In this document: piece by piece, positions 7,503 to 14,147 of the stretch
Numbering within the stretch: the first letter of the stretch is position 1
Layout: the number at the start of each line of letters is the position of its first letter
Assembly: GCA_016462625.1 (NCBI GenBank)
Contig: JAEMSV010000078.1
Location: 1-17,712, forward strand
DNA length: 17,712 nucleotides
Source of the DNA: Solirubrobacteraceae bacterium
Lineage (GTDB): Bacteria; Actinomycetota; Thermoleophilia; Solirubrobacterales; Solirubrobacteraceae
Reading direction: 5' to 3'
The notes under the pieces: generated by a model
Told to the model about the DNA's origin: nothing
What the model saw: the letters and a program-made list of their open reading frames with translations, nothing else
Databases searched by the model: none
Translations under genes and position numbers: made by a program

Positions 7503-8257
7503 CGGTGGTCGCTCGGCGCATCCGGCGCCAATGTGAACGCAAACGTCGCGCCCTGTCCGACGGAGGCGTCCGCCCAGATGCGGCCTCCGAGCCGCCCCAC
7601 TCCGCGGGCGGCGAGGGCGAGCCCGAGCCCGAGCCCGTCGAACTCCTCGTCGCTGTGCAGGCGCTGATACATGACGAAGAGCCGGTCCGCCCAGCGCATG
7701 TCGAACCCGACGCCGTTGTCGCGGACGAGGTAGGTGACCGGATCCGTGGTGGCGTCGGCGAGCACCTCGACGTGCGGCGTCTCTTCGTGGCTGGAGAACT
7801 TCACGGCGTTGTCGACGAGGCGGTCGAGGATGTCGCTCACGAGCACGATGTCGGTCTCGGCCGGGGGCAGCTCACCGATGACCACCACGCCGCCGCCCTC
7901 CTGGTCAGCGGTCACGCGCGCCGTCGCGTCGCGCGCCGCGGTCCGCATGTCGACGGTCGCCAGCTCGGGCTCGCGCCGCCCGATGCGCGAGTAGGCGAGC
8001 AGGCCGTCGAGCTGCGCGGACATCCGCGCCGCGCTGCGCCGGACGAGGCCGAGATAGCGCTGGACCTCCGGGCTCAGCGCGTCGCCCGCCCGCTCGATCG
8101 CCGCCTGCGAGAACCCGTCGATCACGCGCAGCGGCGCGCGCAGATCGTGCGACACGGCGTAGCTGAGCGCGTCGATCTCCTCGACGGCGCGAAGCAGCTC
8201 GGCCTCGCAATCGGCCAGGGTCCGGCCCGTTGCCTCGGTGGGCGACGAGCTGCTCAC
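7499..8257 (-). CDS. Sensor-less soluble histidine kinase
   Basis: A 252-aa kinase that starts with GTG 8257 inside the stop of the upstream regulator (GTGA), with GGGAG ~10 nt before it. There is no transmembrane segment and no PAS, GAF or other sensor. Only ~28 residues precede the HisKA domain, whose phosphorylation site is His37 in LSYAVSHDLRAPLRVIDGF. The HATPase domain has the N box (DILDRLVDNAVKFSS), G1 (DNGVGFD), F box (VMYQRLHSDEEFDG) and G2 (GLGLGLALAARGVGRLGG). The helix after G2 reads GRLGG where RHGG is usual. It resembles the transmitter half of phytochrome-type kinases. With no sensor it probably takes its signal from a partner, either the Cache kinase or the single-domain regulator encoded just upstream, and may serve as a relay kinase for the REC-PAS-EAL protein (inference). 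Confidence 0.88.
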   Translation of the reverse strand: MSSSSPTEATGRTLADCEAELLRAVEEIDALSYAVSHDLRAPLRVIDGFSQAAIERAGDALSPEVQRYLGLVRRSAARMSAQLDGLLAYSRIGRREPELATVDMRTAARDATARVTADQEGGGVVVIGELPPAETDIVLVSDILDRLVDNAVKFSSHEETPHVEVLADATTDPVTYLVRDNGVGFDMRWADRLFVMYQRLHSDEEFDGLGLGLALAARGVGRLGGRIWADASVGQGATFAFTLAPDAPSDHR

Positions 8258-8721
8258 CGCGCTTCGGCTCCCGAGTGGACCGGCGGCGGGAGCTCGACGA
8301 TCTGGAACCAGTACTTCGACCAGACCTCCAGCACCTCCGTGAGGCCCGTGAGCGTGACCGGCTTCGTGATGAAGGAGTTGACCCCCAGGTCGTAGGACCG
8401 CAGCACGTCCTCCTCGGCCTTCGACGACGTCAGCACGACCACCGGGATCGACCGCAGGTCGGGGTCGGACTTGATCGCCTTGAGTGCCTCGCGCCCGTCC
8501 ATCCGCGGCATGTTCAGATCGAGCAGGATCGCCCCCGGCCGCGGCGCGTCCTCGGGCGGGGCCCAGCGGCCGCGCTGGTACAGGTAGTCGAGGAGATCGA
8601 TGCCGTCGACGCAGAACCGGACCTCGTTGGTCAGGCGGCCACGGTCGAAGGCGAGGCGCGTGAGCTCGCGGTCCTCCTCGTCGTCGTCGGCGACGACGAT
8701 CGCGATCGGCCTGGGGTTCAC
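8254..8721 (-). CDS. Single-domain response regulator, Rcp1-like
   Basis: A 155-aa stand-alone receiver. Start GTG 8721 overlaps the stop of the upstream kinase (GTGA) and has a near-perfect Shine-Dalgarno, AGGAGGT at 8731-8737, 9 nt before it. The frame is open far upstream but that part is antisense or out of frame with the kinase. Acidic residues VADDDEED, phospho-acceptor Asp68 (ILLDLNMPRMDG), Thr98 (VVVLTSS) and Lys120 (FITKPVTL) are all present. The long beta3-preceding loop (LYQRGRWAPPEDAPRP) and the C-terminal WSKYWFQIVELPP are typical of the Rcp1 family that partners phytochrome-like kinases. There is no output domain, so it acts as a phosphate shuttle or by protein contact. Its position between two kinases suggests it links them. 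Confidence 0.9.
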   Translation of the reverse strand: MNPRPIAIVVADDDEEDRELTRLAFDRGRLTNEVRFCVDGIDLLDYLYQRGRWAPPEDAPRPGAILLDLNMPRMDGREALKAIKSDPDLRSIPVVVLTSSKAEEDVLRSYDLGVNSFITKPVTLTGLTEVLEVWSKYWFQIVELPPPVHSGAEAR

Positions 8722-10424
8722 CGGACGCTGACCTCCTGGGGGACGGGTGCGGTGACGGGTTGCTCGCCGGCAGGCGCCAGGACGAGGGTGAAGGTGAAGA
8801 CGGCGCCCTCTCCGGGCACGCCGTCGGCGGACAGCGTGCCGCCATGGCGCTCGACGATCCGCCGGCACAGCGCCAGGCCGATGCCCGTGCCCGGGTACTC
8901 CTGCCGGCCGTGCAGCCGCTGGAACGCCTCGAAGATCCGCGAGGCGTGGGCGTTGTCGAAACCGATGCCGTTGTCCTCGACGCGCACGACCGCGGTGTCC
9001 TCCTCGACGGTCGCGGTGATCTCCACGACCGGCGGGACGTCCTCACGCCGGAACTTGATCGCGTTGGAGACGAGGTTGCGCAGCAGCTGCTCGAGCTGCA
9101 CGCGATCCCCCATCACCACGGGCAGCGGGCTGTGGCGAACGTCAGCGCCCGCGGTGTCGAGCGCGGCCTGGAGATCCTCGAGCGCCGCGTCGAGGATGTC
9201 GTCCAGCTCGACCGGCCGCAGCCCCCGGCCCCGCGTGGTGACGCGGGCGAGCTCGAGGAGATCATCGATGAGCACCTGCATCCGGCCGGCGGCGTTGCGC
9301 ATCCGGCCGAGGTAGCGCTTGCCGTCCTCGTCGAGCACGTCGGCATGCGTGAGCTCCAGCTGCTCCCCGAACGCCTGGACCTTGCGCAGCGGCTCCTGGA
9401 GGTCGTGTGACGCGATCGACGCGAACTGCTCGAGCTCCGCGTTGGACCGTGCGAGCTCCTCGCCCTGGGTCACGAGCCGGGCGTTGGTCTCCTCCATCTG
9501 CTCGTGCGAGCGCGCGAGCGCGCCGTAGGCCTGCTCGACCTTCCGCTCGCTGCGGATCATCCGCATCAGGATCCACAGGGTCACCACCATGCCGATCGCC
9601 AGGGCGCCGATCAGCACCCAGGGGATCACGGCGCGCGCACCCCGGACCGTGGTGAAGACGCTCGCCTCCGGCCCCGCGACCGCGGTGCGCCAGCGCGTCC
9701 CGGCGAGCGGGGCGGTCGCGGAGACCATGTCCTCCCCGCGGGACGCGAAGGACGTGAAGTCGTCGCTCGCGACGGCATTCGCGAGCGCTGCATCCGGAAT
9801 CGAAGAGCCGAAGGCCGTGCCGTCCGCCGCGCCGACGACGCGCCGGTTGCGGTCGAAGACGTAGGCGCTCAGCCGACTCGTGTTGCGCCCGAGCGCGAGC
9901 GTGCTGGAGACGAACGGGCCGAGCACGCTCCCGGGGATCCCGGCGACGAACAGCCGCGTGCCGCTCGCGGTCTGGATCGGCACGGCGTACTCGACACTCT
10001 GCTCGGCGGGCACGATCGGCCCGACGTTCGTCTTCCCCGTCGCGAGCGCTTCCCGGGCCGCGCTGCCCGGCTCACGCATCCGCGCGGAGAGGTCACGCGG
10101 AACGCCGTCGGTCTGGGCGAGGACGCGACCGCGCTGGTCGAGCACCGCGGCATACGCCGCGCGATAGCGCTCCAGGTGCCGTTCCAGCGCATCGGGGGCG
10201 ATCTCTGCCTGGAGGTCGGCGACGTCACGGGCGTTCGGAATGAACGTCGTGCGGAAGACCGCCTCGGTGACCTGCGCGGTCCGCGCGGCGCGCTCCTCGA
10301 ACCGCACCACGACGCCGTCGCGCGCGTCGTCCTGGGTGAGCCAGATCGATATCGCGAACGCCACGAGCAACGCGCCGGCCGTGGCGACGTAGGTCCAGAT
10401 GAGCCGCGATGAGCGTAAGCGCAC
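8718..10424 (-). CDS. Membrane histidine kinase with extracytoplasmic Cache-type sensor
   Basis: A 568-aa kinase, first gene of the operon, starting at GTG 10424 with a weak AGGT site ~9 nt upstream. TM1 is at about residues 8-30 (LIWTYVATAGALLVAFAISIW) and TM2 at ~270-291 (VIPWVLIGALAIGMVVTLWI). The ~235-residue loop between them looks like a dCache sensor (YAAVLDQRGRVLAQ, YAVPIQTASGTRLFVAGIPG, YVFDRNRRVVGAADG). A coiled coil (~295-330) leads to HisKA with His340 in FASIASHDLQEPLRKVQAF. The HATPase shows LLRNLVSNAIKFRR, VEDNGIGFD, FEAFQRLH and GTGIGLALCRRIVERHGG, all intact. It is probably an active kinase of the phytochrome-output type joined to a Cache sensor that binds an unknown external ligand. 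Its stop overlaps the next start by 4 nt. Confidence 0.92.
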   Translation of the reverse strand: MRLRSSRLIWTYVATAGALLVAFAISIWLTQDDARDGVVVRFEERAARTAQVTEAVFRTTFIPNARDVADLQAEIAPDALERHLERYRAAYAAVLDQRGRVLAQTDGVPRDLSARMREPGSAAREALATGKTNVGPIVPAEQSVEYAVPIQTASGTRLFVAGIPGSVLGPFVSSTLALGRNTSRLSAYVFDRNRRVVGAADGTAFGSSIPDAALANAVASDDFTSFASRGEDMVSATAPLAGTRWRTAVAGPEASVFTTVRGARAVIPWVLIGALAIGMVVTLWILMRMIRSERKVEQAYGALARSHEQMEETNARLVTQGEELARSNAELEQFASIASHDLQEPLRKVQAFGEQLELTHADVLDEDGKRYLGRMRNAAGRMQVLIDDLLELARVTTRGRGLRPVELDDILDAALEDLQAALDTAGADVRHSPLPVVMGDRVQLEQLLRNLVSNAIKFRREDVPPVVEITATVEEDTAVVRVEDNGIGFDNAHASRIFEAFQRLHGRQEYPGTGIGLALCRRIVERHGGTLSADGVPGEGAVFTFTLVLAPAGEQPVTAPVPQEVSVR

Positions 10425-10528
10425 GGACTTACCTGGGCGCAGTTGTCACGTTCTGTGTCAAGCGCACCACCTCTTGGGCGGACGGTACCCCGGACGAGCG
10501 CACAACGCGCCTGGTTTGGACATCTGTA

Positions 10529-10560
10529 GAGGTTTCCCCAAACGAGGGGGACAGAACCTC
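10529..10560. other. Stem-loop between the small DUF gene and the kinase operon
   Basis: GAGGTT-TCCCC pairs with GGGGA-CAG-AACCTC around a 7-nt loop, giving an 11-bp stem with a 3-nt bulge. It lies ~43 nt after the small gene's stop on the minus strand and ~105 nt before the kinase start. It could end transcription of the small gene or structure the kinase leader. No T run follows on either strand, so a standard intrinsic terminator is not supported. Confidence 0.35.
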
Positions 10561-10602
10561 CCTGCGGACGGATGGTCTTCGTCGCCGCGCCGCGGCGGAG
10601 GG

Positions 10603-10884
10603 CTATCGGACCCGCGGAGCGCGCGTGAACCGCGAGGGCCGCACGCGGTCGCGCAGCACGGCACCGGGGTGCGTCGCGACGTACACCTTGGCGGCGCGCA
10701 GTGCGTCCTCGTACCTGGAGTGCACGCTGTACGGCTCGTCGGAGTGGTTCAGGGTGATGATCCACGCGCCCGACGAGGTGGTGCGCACGTACACGCAGGC
10801 CCTGCGGCTGCGATTGCGATTCGTGGCGGTCGACGCGGTCGATCGATCAATGTGCTGCGTGACCTTGGCGTCCATATCAAGCAC
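10603..10884 (-). CDS. Small DUF2188-like protein, copy A
   Basis: A small protein of ~93 aa from GTG 10884, preceded by AGGTGA ~10 nt upstream; an ATG at 10875 (90 aa) is the alternative but sits ~19 nt from that site. A basic, Arg-rich N-terminal half leads to a compact domain: VYVRTTSSGAWIITLNHSDE, then PYSVHSRYEDALRAAKVYVA and THPGAVL. The Trp followed by a short strand and the A-L-x-x-A helix resemble the DUF2188 family, which has no known function. It is a clear paralogue of the plus-strand gene at 17266-17490: about 22 of 50 aligned residues are identical (my hand count), including W-I, L-N-x-S-x-E-P, A-L-x-x-A, Y-V and H-P-G-A. It lies 97 bp after the acyl-CoA synthetase gene and before the kinase operon, all on the same strand. 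Function unknown. Confidence 0.7.
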   Translation of the reverse strand: MLDMDAKVTQHIDRSTASTATNRNRSRRACVYVRTTSSGAWIITLNHSDEPYSVHSRYEDALRAAKVYVATHPGAVLRDRVRPSRFTRAPRVR

Positions 10885-10981
10885 CGTAGTTCTTTCACCT
10901 GGCGAAAACATCCGTAAACCGCCGCGTGGTGCGTGTCGGACTACCGAGCTACCCACCCACGGCCAGGCGATGAGCACACGG

Positions 10982-12493
10982 CTACGAATACTTGACGCGC
11001 AGCTCGTGCTTGAGCACCTTTCCGGCCGCGTTGCGCGGCAGCTCGTCGATGATGACCACGGCCGTCGGCTTCTTGTACGACGCGAGCAGGTCGCGCGTGT
11101 GGTCGTGGATGTCGTCGATCGTGGGCGGCGCGCCGGCATCGGCTGGGACGATCACCGCGACGGGCGTCTCGCCCCACTTCTCGTGCTCGACCCCGATCAC
11201 GGCCACCTCGACGACGGCGGGGTGCGACGCCAGGACGTTCTCGACCTCGGCGCAGTAGATGTTCTCGCCGCCCGAGATGATCATGTCCTTCTTGCGGTCG
11301 ACGACGTAGATGAAGCCGTCCTCGTCCTCGCGCACGAGGTCCCCGGAGTGGAACCACCCGCCGCGGAACGCGTCCGCGGTCTCCTCCGGCTTGTTCCAGT
11401 AGCCCGCCATGGTCGACGGCCCGCGGTAGACGATCTCCCCGACCTCGCCGGGCGCCACGTCGTGCATCTCGTCGTCGACGACCCGTGCCGCGATCGTCGG
11501 GATCGGCTTGCCGACCGATCCCATCTTGCGGATCGCGTCCTCCGTCGGCAGCGACGTGGTGATCGGTGACATCTCGGTCTGGCCGAAGACGGAGATGACC
11601 TCGCAGTGCGGGAACACCTCGGCCATCTGCTCGAGCAACGTGACGGTCGCCGGCGCCGCGCCCCACGAGATCGTCTTCAGCGACTGCGTGCGCCGCGTCG
11701 AGTCCGGGTGCGCGCACAGGACCTGCCACTGCGCCGGGACGAGGAACAGACCGGTCACGCCCTCGGCCTCGACGATGTCGAGCGTCGACTCGGCGGTGAA
11801 GGGGATCGTCGGCATGATCACGGTCCGCGTGCCGAGCAGCAGCGGAGCGACCAGGTTGCCGACCCCCGCGATGTGGAACAGCGGGACGTTGACGAGCCCG
11901 ATGTCGTCCGTGCCGAAGGTCTTCGACGTCCGGATGATCGTGATCGCCTGCATGAGCAGGTTCAGGTGCGTGAGCATCGCGCCCTTGGGGCGCCCGGTCG
12001 TGCCCGACGTGTACATGATCACCGCGACGTCGCGCTCGTCGATCTCGGTCTCCGGCAGCGTGTCGGACGCCGCCGCGACGGCCTCGTCGTAGTCCTCGCC
12101 GACGACGAGCAGCGCATCGGCCTTCGCCGCGCGCGCCAGCGGGGCGAGCGGCACGTCGGCGACGACGAGGGCGGCGCCGCTGTCCTCCAGCACGTAGGCG
12201 ACCTCGCCGGGCGCCAGCCGGAAGTTCAGCGGGACGGCGATCGCGCCGAGCGCGTTGGCGGCGAGCATGGCGTCGACGAACTCCGGGCGGTTCGTCATGA
12301 GCAGTGCGACGCGGTCGCCCTTGCCCACGCCGCGCTCGGCGAACGCGTTGGCGGCGCGCGCGACGCGATCCTGGAGCTGCGCCCAGGTGATGGACGTTCC
12401 CTCGAAGCGGAACGCGACGGCGTCGGGCTGGCTGTAGGCGTGACGCGCCAGGTGGTCAACCCAGTGCGCACCCGAGAACGGCAGGCTGGTCAA
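10982..12493 (-). CDS. Acyl-CoA synthetase (AMP-forming, FadD-like)
   Basis: A 503-aa ANL-superfamily enzyme that joins a carboxylic or fatty acid to CoA through an acyl-AMP. The start is TTG 12493, supported by AAGGAGAG 7 nt upstream and by the MTSLPFSGAHWVDHLARHA N-terminus. Motifs in order: the P-loop A3 YTSGTTGRPKGAMLTH near residue 165; VPLFHIAG; SWGAAPATVTLLEQM; A5 VFGQTEMSP; A7 WFHSGDLV; A8 DRKKDMIISGGENIYCAEVE; and the C-terminal catalytic Lys in LPRNAAGKVLKHELR. All are intact, so activity is expected. Substrate is unknown; the sequence resembles medium- or long-chain and steroid-side-chain FadD proteins. It lies 51 bp after the FIST gene, possibly in the same transcript. Its first 80 bp and leader are duplicated at 16263-16374. 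Confidence 0.93.
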   Translation of the reverse strand: MTSLPFSGAHWVDHLARHAYSQPDAVAFRFEGTSITWAQLQDRVARAANAFAERGVGKGDRVALLMTNRPEFVDAMLAANALGAIAVPLNFRLAPGEVAYVLEDSGAALVVADVPLAPLARAAKADALLVVGEDYDEAVAAASDTLPETEIDERDVAVIMYTSGTTGRPKGAMLTHLNLLMQAITIIRTSKTFGTDDIGLVNVPLFHIAGVGNLVAPLLLGTRTVIMPTIPFTAESTLDIVEAEGVTGLFLVPAQWQVLCAHPDSTRRTQSLKTISWGAAPATVTLLEQMAEVFPHCEVISVFGQTEMSPITTSLPTEDAIRKMGSVGKPIPTIAARVVDDEMHDVAPGEVGEIVYRGPSTMAGYWNKPEETADAFRGGWFHSGDLVREDEDGFIYVVDRKKDMIISGGENIYCAEVENVLASHPAVVEVAVIGVEHEKWGETPVAVIVPADAGAPPTIDDIHDHTRDLLASYKKPTAVVIIDELPRNAAGKVLKHELRVKYS

Positions 12494-12525
12494 GCGATCT
12501 CTCCTTCGTCGACCCGGCGAACCCT
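12415..12525. repeat. Source copy of a 111-bp repeat (acyl-CoA synthetase 5' end and leader)
   Basis: This stretch holds the first ~26 codons of the acyl-CoA synthetase, its Shine-Dalgarno and ~30 bp of leader. It recurs in the same orientation at 16263-16374 with six substitutions and one 1-bp insertion. The core 12442-12498 (57 bp) is identical to 16291-16347. This copy belongs to an intact gene, so it is taken as the source. Confidence 0.9.
12501..12505 (-). promoter_or_regulatory. Shine-Dalgarno supporting the TTG start of the acyl-CoA synthetase
   Basis: AGGAG on the minus strand, within AAGGAGAG, lies 7 nt before the TTG at 12493. The same Shine-Dalgarno is preserved in the duplicated fragment at 16263-16374. 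Confidence 0.7.
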
Positions 12526-12544
12526 ACCGTTGCTCGCGCCGCCG

Positions 12545-13699
12545 TCAGGATGAGGCCGATCGACCAAACACGACACCCGTCAACGTCTGGTTGATGTGTC
12601 CGATGTACGACTCTCCGTACGTGTGAAATCCGCACACTGGCAGGCCTCCGAACGCCGCGGTGAACGCGTCGGCGGTCCCCTCGGCATCCATCTGCAGGCG
12701 GCGGAGGATGCAGTTGAACAGGAGCGCCCCGCTCGCCTGGCCTCCGAGCCGCTCTCGGGCTCCGTCGATGGCGCGTTCGGTCTCTCCGATGAGGTCGGTG
12801 GAGTGCATCACCTCCATGTCGACGCCCTCCAGCACCTCGCAGTAGAACTTGATGCCGCCACCCTCGACGAGCTGCTGCGGCGAGCGGATCCAGGGCTCAC
12901 CGTCGATCATCAGGCCAAGGGGGGAGACCATGAAGGCGTCGGCCAGGTCGTCCGGATCGACGCCGACCGCCTCGGCGTAGCGCTCGACCGCCGGGCGGCC
13001 GTCGAGCTCCCAGACGATCCGCTCGCCCACGTCGGCGCGCGTCACCCGGAGCGTCGTGCCGATGGGCTCGAACGCGCAGGACTTGACGACCGTGAACGGG
13101 ACGGCGACCTCCAGGAGCGTGAGCACCGCGCCGTGCGTCGTCGCCTGCCCCGCGCCGAGCACCGTGGTCTCGCTGAACGCGAGGTCATCCCCCGCGGAGC
13201 CCCCGACGAACGTGAGGAAGGGCGCGAGGTTCCCGAGCAGCTCGTTGACGCGCTCCTCGCAGCCGTGGGTGCCGTCCATGAGCGCCAGCCCCACGTGACG
13301 CGAAGGGTCGAGCTGGCGCAGCGGCCAGCCCCACTGGACCTCGAGCTGCATGAGCGCCCGGGCGAGGCCGACCTCGAACCCGCCGGAGAAGTCCGCCAGG
13401 ACCGACTCGGCGCGCGTGATGATCTCGGTGGGCAGCGCCGCGGCGCTGATCCCAAGCGTGCCCGTCCCGCTCTCGGTGAACTCGCCTGCGTCGGTGCAGC
13501 CGATGACGGACGCATCGGGATGCCGGGCCTGCAGCGCGGCGGCGACCCGCGGGCCGTCGTGCGCGGGCGAGGCAAAGAACACGACGAGCTCGCCTGGGCT
13601 GTCCCCGAGCCCGTCGAGGACCTCATCGATGGCGTGCTCGGTATCGGGCGCCGCGCTGCGTGCGCTGCGGAAGGCCGCGGTCGTGGTACCGGACATCAC
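12545..13699 (-). CDS. FIST-domain sensory protein
   Basis: A protein of 383-384 aa. The start is either GTG 13699, overlapping the TGA of the upstream small gene by 4 nt, or the adjacent ATG 13696. The FIST N domain spans ~30-230 (ELVVFFASPAHDG, HPDASVIGCTDAGEFTESG, GLALMDGTHGCEERV, FVGGSAGDDLAF, GAVLTLLEVAVPF). The FIST C domain spans ~240-380 (YAEAVGVDPDDLADAFMVSP through GALLFNCILRRLQMDAEGTA and LPVCGFHTYGESYIGHI). FIST proteins are proposed small-ligand, perhaps amino-acid, sensors that usually occur beside or fused to two-component and c-di-GMP proteins. Here it is a separate soluble protein with no transmembrane segment or output domain. It sits in tandem with a 68-aa protein and divergent from an EAL-GAF-GGDEF protein, so it may feed that protein (inference). 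Confidence 0.9.
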   Translation of the reverse strand: MMSGTTTAAFRSARSAAPDTEHAIDEVLDGLGDSPGELVVFFASPAHDGPRVAAALQARHPDASVIGCTDAGEFTESGTGTLGISAAALPTEIITRAESVLADFSGGFEVGLARALMQLEVQWGWPLRQLDPSRHVGLALMDGTHGCEERVNELLGNLAPFLTFVGGSAGDDLAFSETTVLGAGQATTHGAVLTLLEVAVPFTVVKSCAFEPIGTTLRVTRADVGERIVWELDGRPAVERYAEAVGVDPDDLADAFMVSPLGLMIDGEPWIRSPQQLVEGGGIKFYCEVLEGVDMEVMHSTDLIGETERAIDGARERLGGQASGALLFNCILRRLQMDAEGTADAFTAAFGGLPVCGFHTYGESYIGHINQTLTGVVFGRSASS

Positions 13700-13902
13700 A
13701 GTGCCGGGCTGACGTCGTGGCCCATGGCGGCCAGCGCGCCCATCACCCGTTCCAGGGTCTCGGTGTCAGGGCTCGCCGGCGCGTCCGCGCCGAGGATGTC
13801 GACGCCGGTGTTCAGTCGCACTCGCAGCGCGAGGGCATGCACCTCGGCGGGACCCATGTCCTGCTGGAGGGCGGCGATGATGTCTGGGAGTTTCGGAGCC
13901 AC
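13696..13902 (-). CDS. 68-aa protein coupled to the FIST gene
   Basis: A short ORF from GTG 13902 with GAGGA 6 nt upstream, a good ribosome site. Its stop overlaps the start of the FIST gene, which suggests coupled translation and a joint role. The sequence begins MAPKLPDIIAALQQDMG and has predicted helices (AEVHALALRVRL) followed by an acidic, Pro-rich loop (DILGADAPASPD) and a last helix (TLERVMGALAAMG). No transmembrane segment or known motif is seen. I do not recognise the family. The site, spacing and codon use support a real gene. Confidence 0.65.
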   Translation of the reverse strand: MAPKLPDIIAALQQDMGPAEVHALALRVRLNTGVDILGADAPASPDTETLERVMGALAAMGHDVSPAL

Positions 13903-14147
13903 GGTCGTTCCTCAATGGAGGGTCGGGACGGACCGGCGGAGCGTCCGTGTGGCTGGATCGACATCACGACCTTGGCGCTCAAGGGGCCGGACGAAGGTCG
14001 TGCGCCGGGGCACGGGATCGGGGAGGCTGCGCGCCCCATCGGTCGAGTGGGCGCCGCGGGGTCCCCTGTTTCGGGGCTCGCGCTTCAACATCGGGCCGCG
14101 CAGCTCGCGTGCCACCCCGGGCGGGCCGATTGCCACGGAGGAACTCG
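13903..14147. other. Divergent intergenic region between the FIST operon and the EAL-GAF-GGDEF gene
   Basis: This 245-bp stretch must hold both promoters. The plus-strand reading frame is open through most of it but shows no conserved protein features. A strong Shine-Dalgarno, GGAGGA at 14137-14142, lies 5 nt before ATG 14148 and fixes that start. I see no convincing -35/-10 pair. Confidence 0.6.

Noticed and set aside
10456..10461. TTGACA on the minus strand as a -35 box for the kinase operon
   Set aside because: No -10-like hexamer lies at 16-18 bp spacing before the GTG at 10424.
10885..11139. Upstream extension of the small DUF gene frame
   Set aside because: It runs into the acyl-CoA synthetase coding region in another frame and is of shadow composition; the conserved part lies within 10603-10884.
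13947..14147. Upstream extension of the EAL-GAF-GGDEF frame
   Set aside because: There is no recognisable protein character, while GGAGGA 5 nt before ATG 14148 marks the real start.
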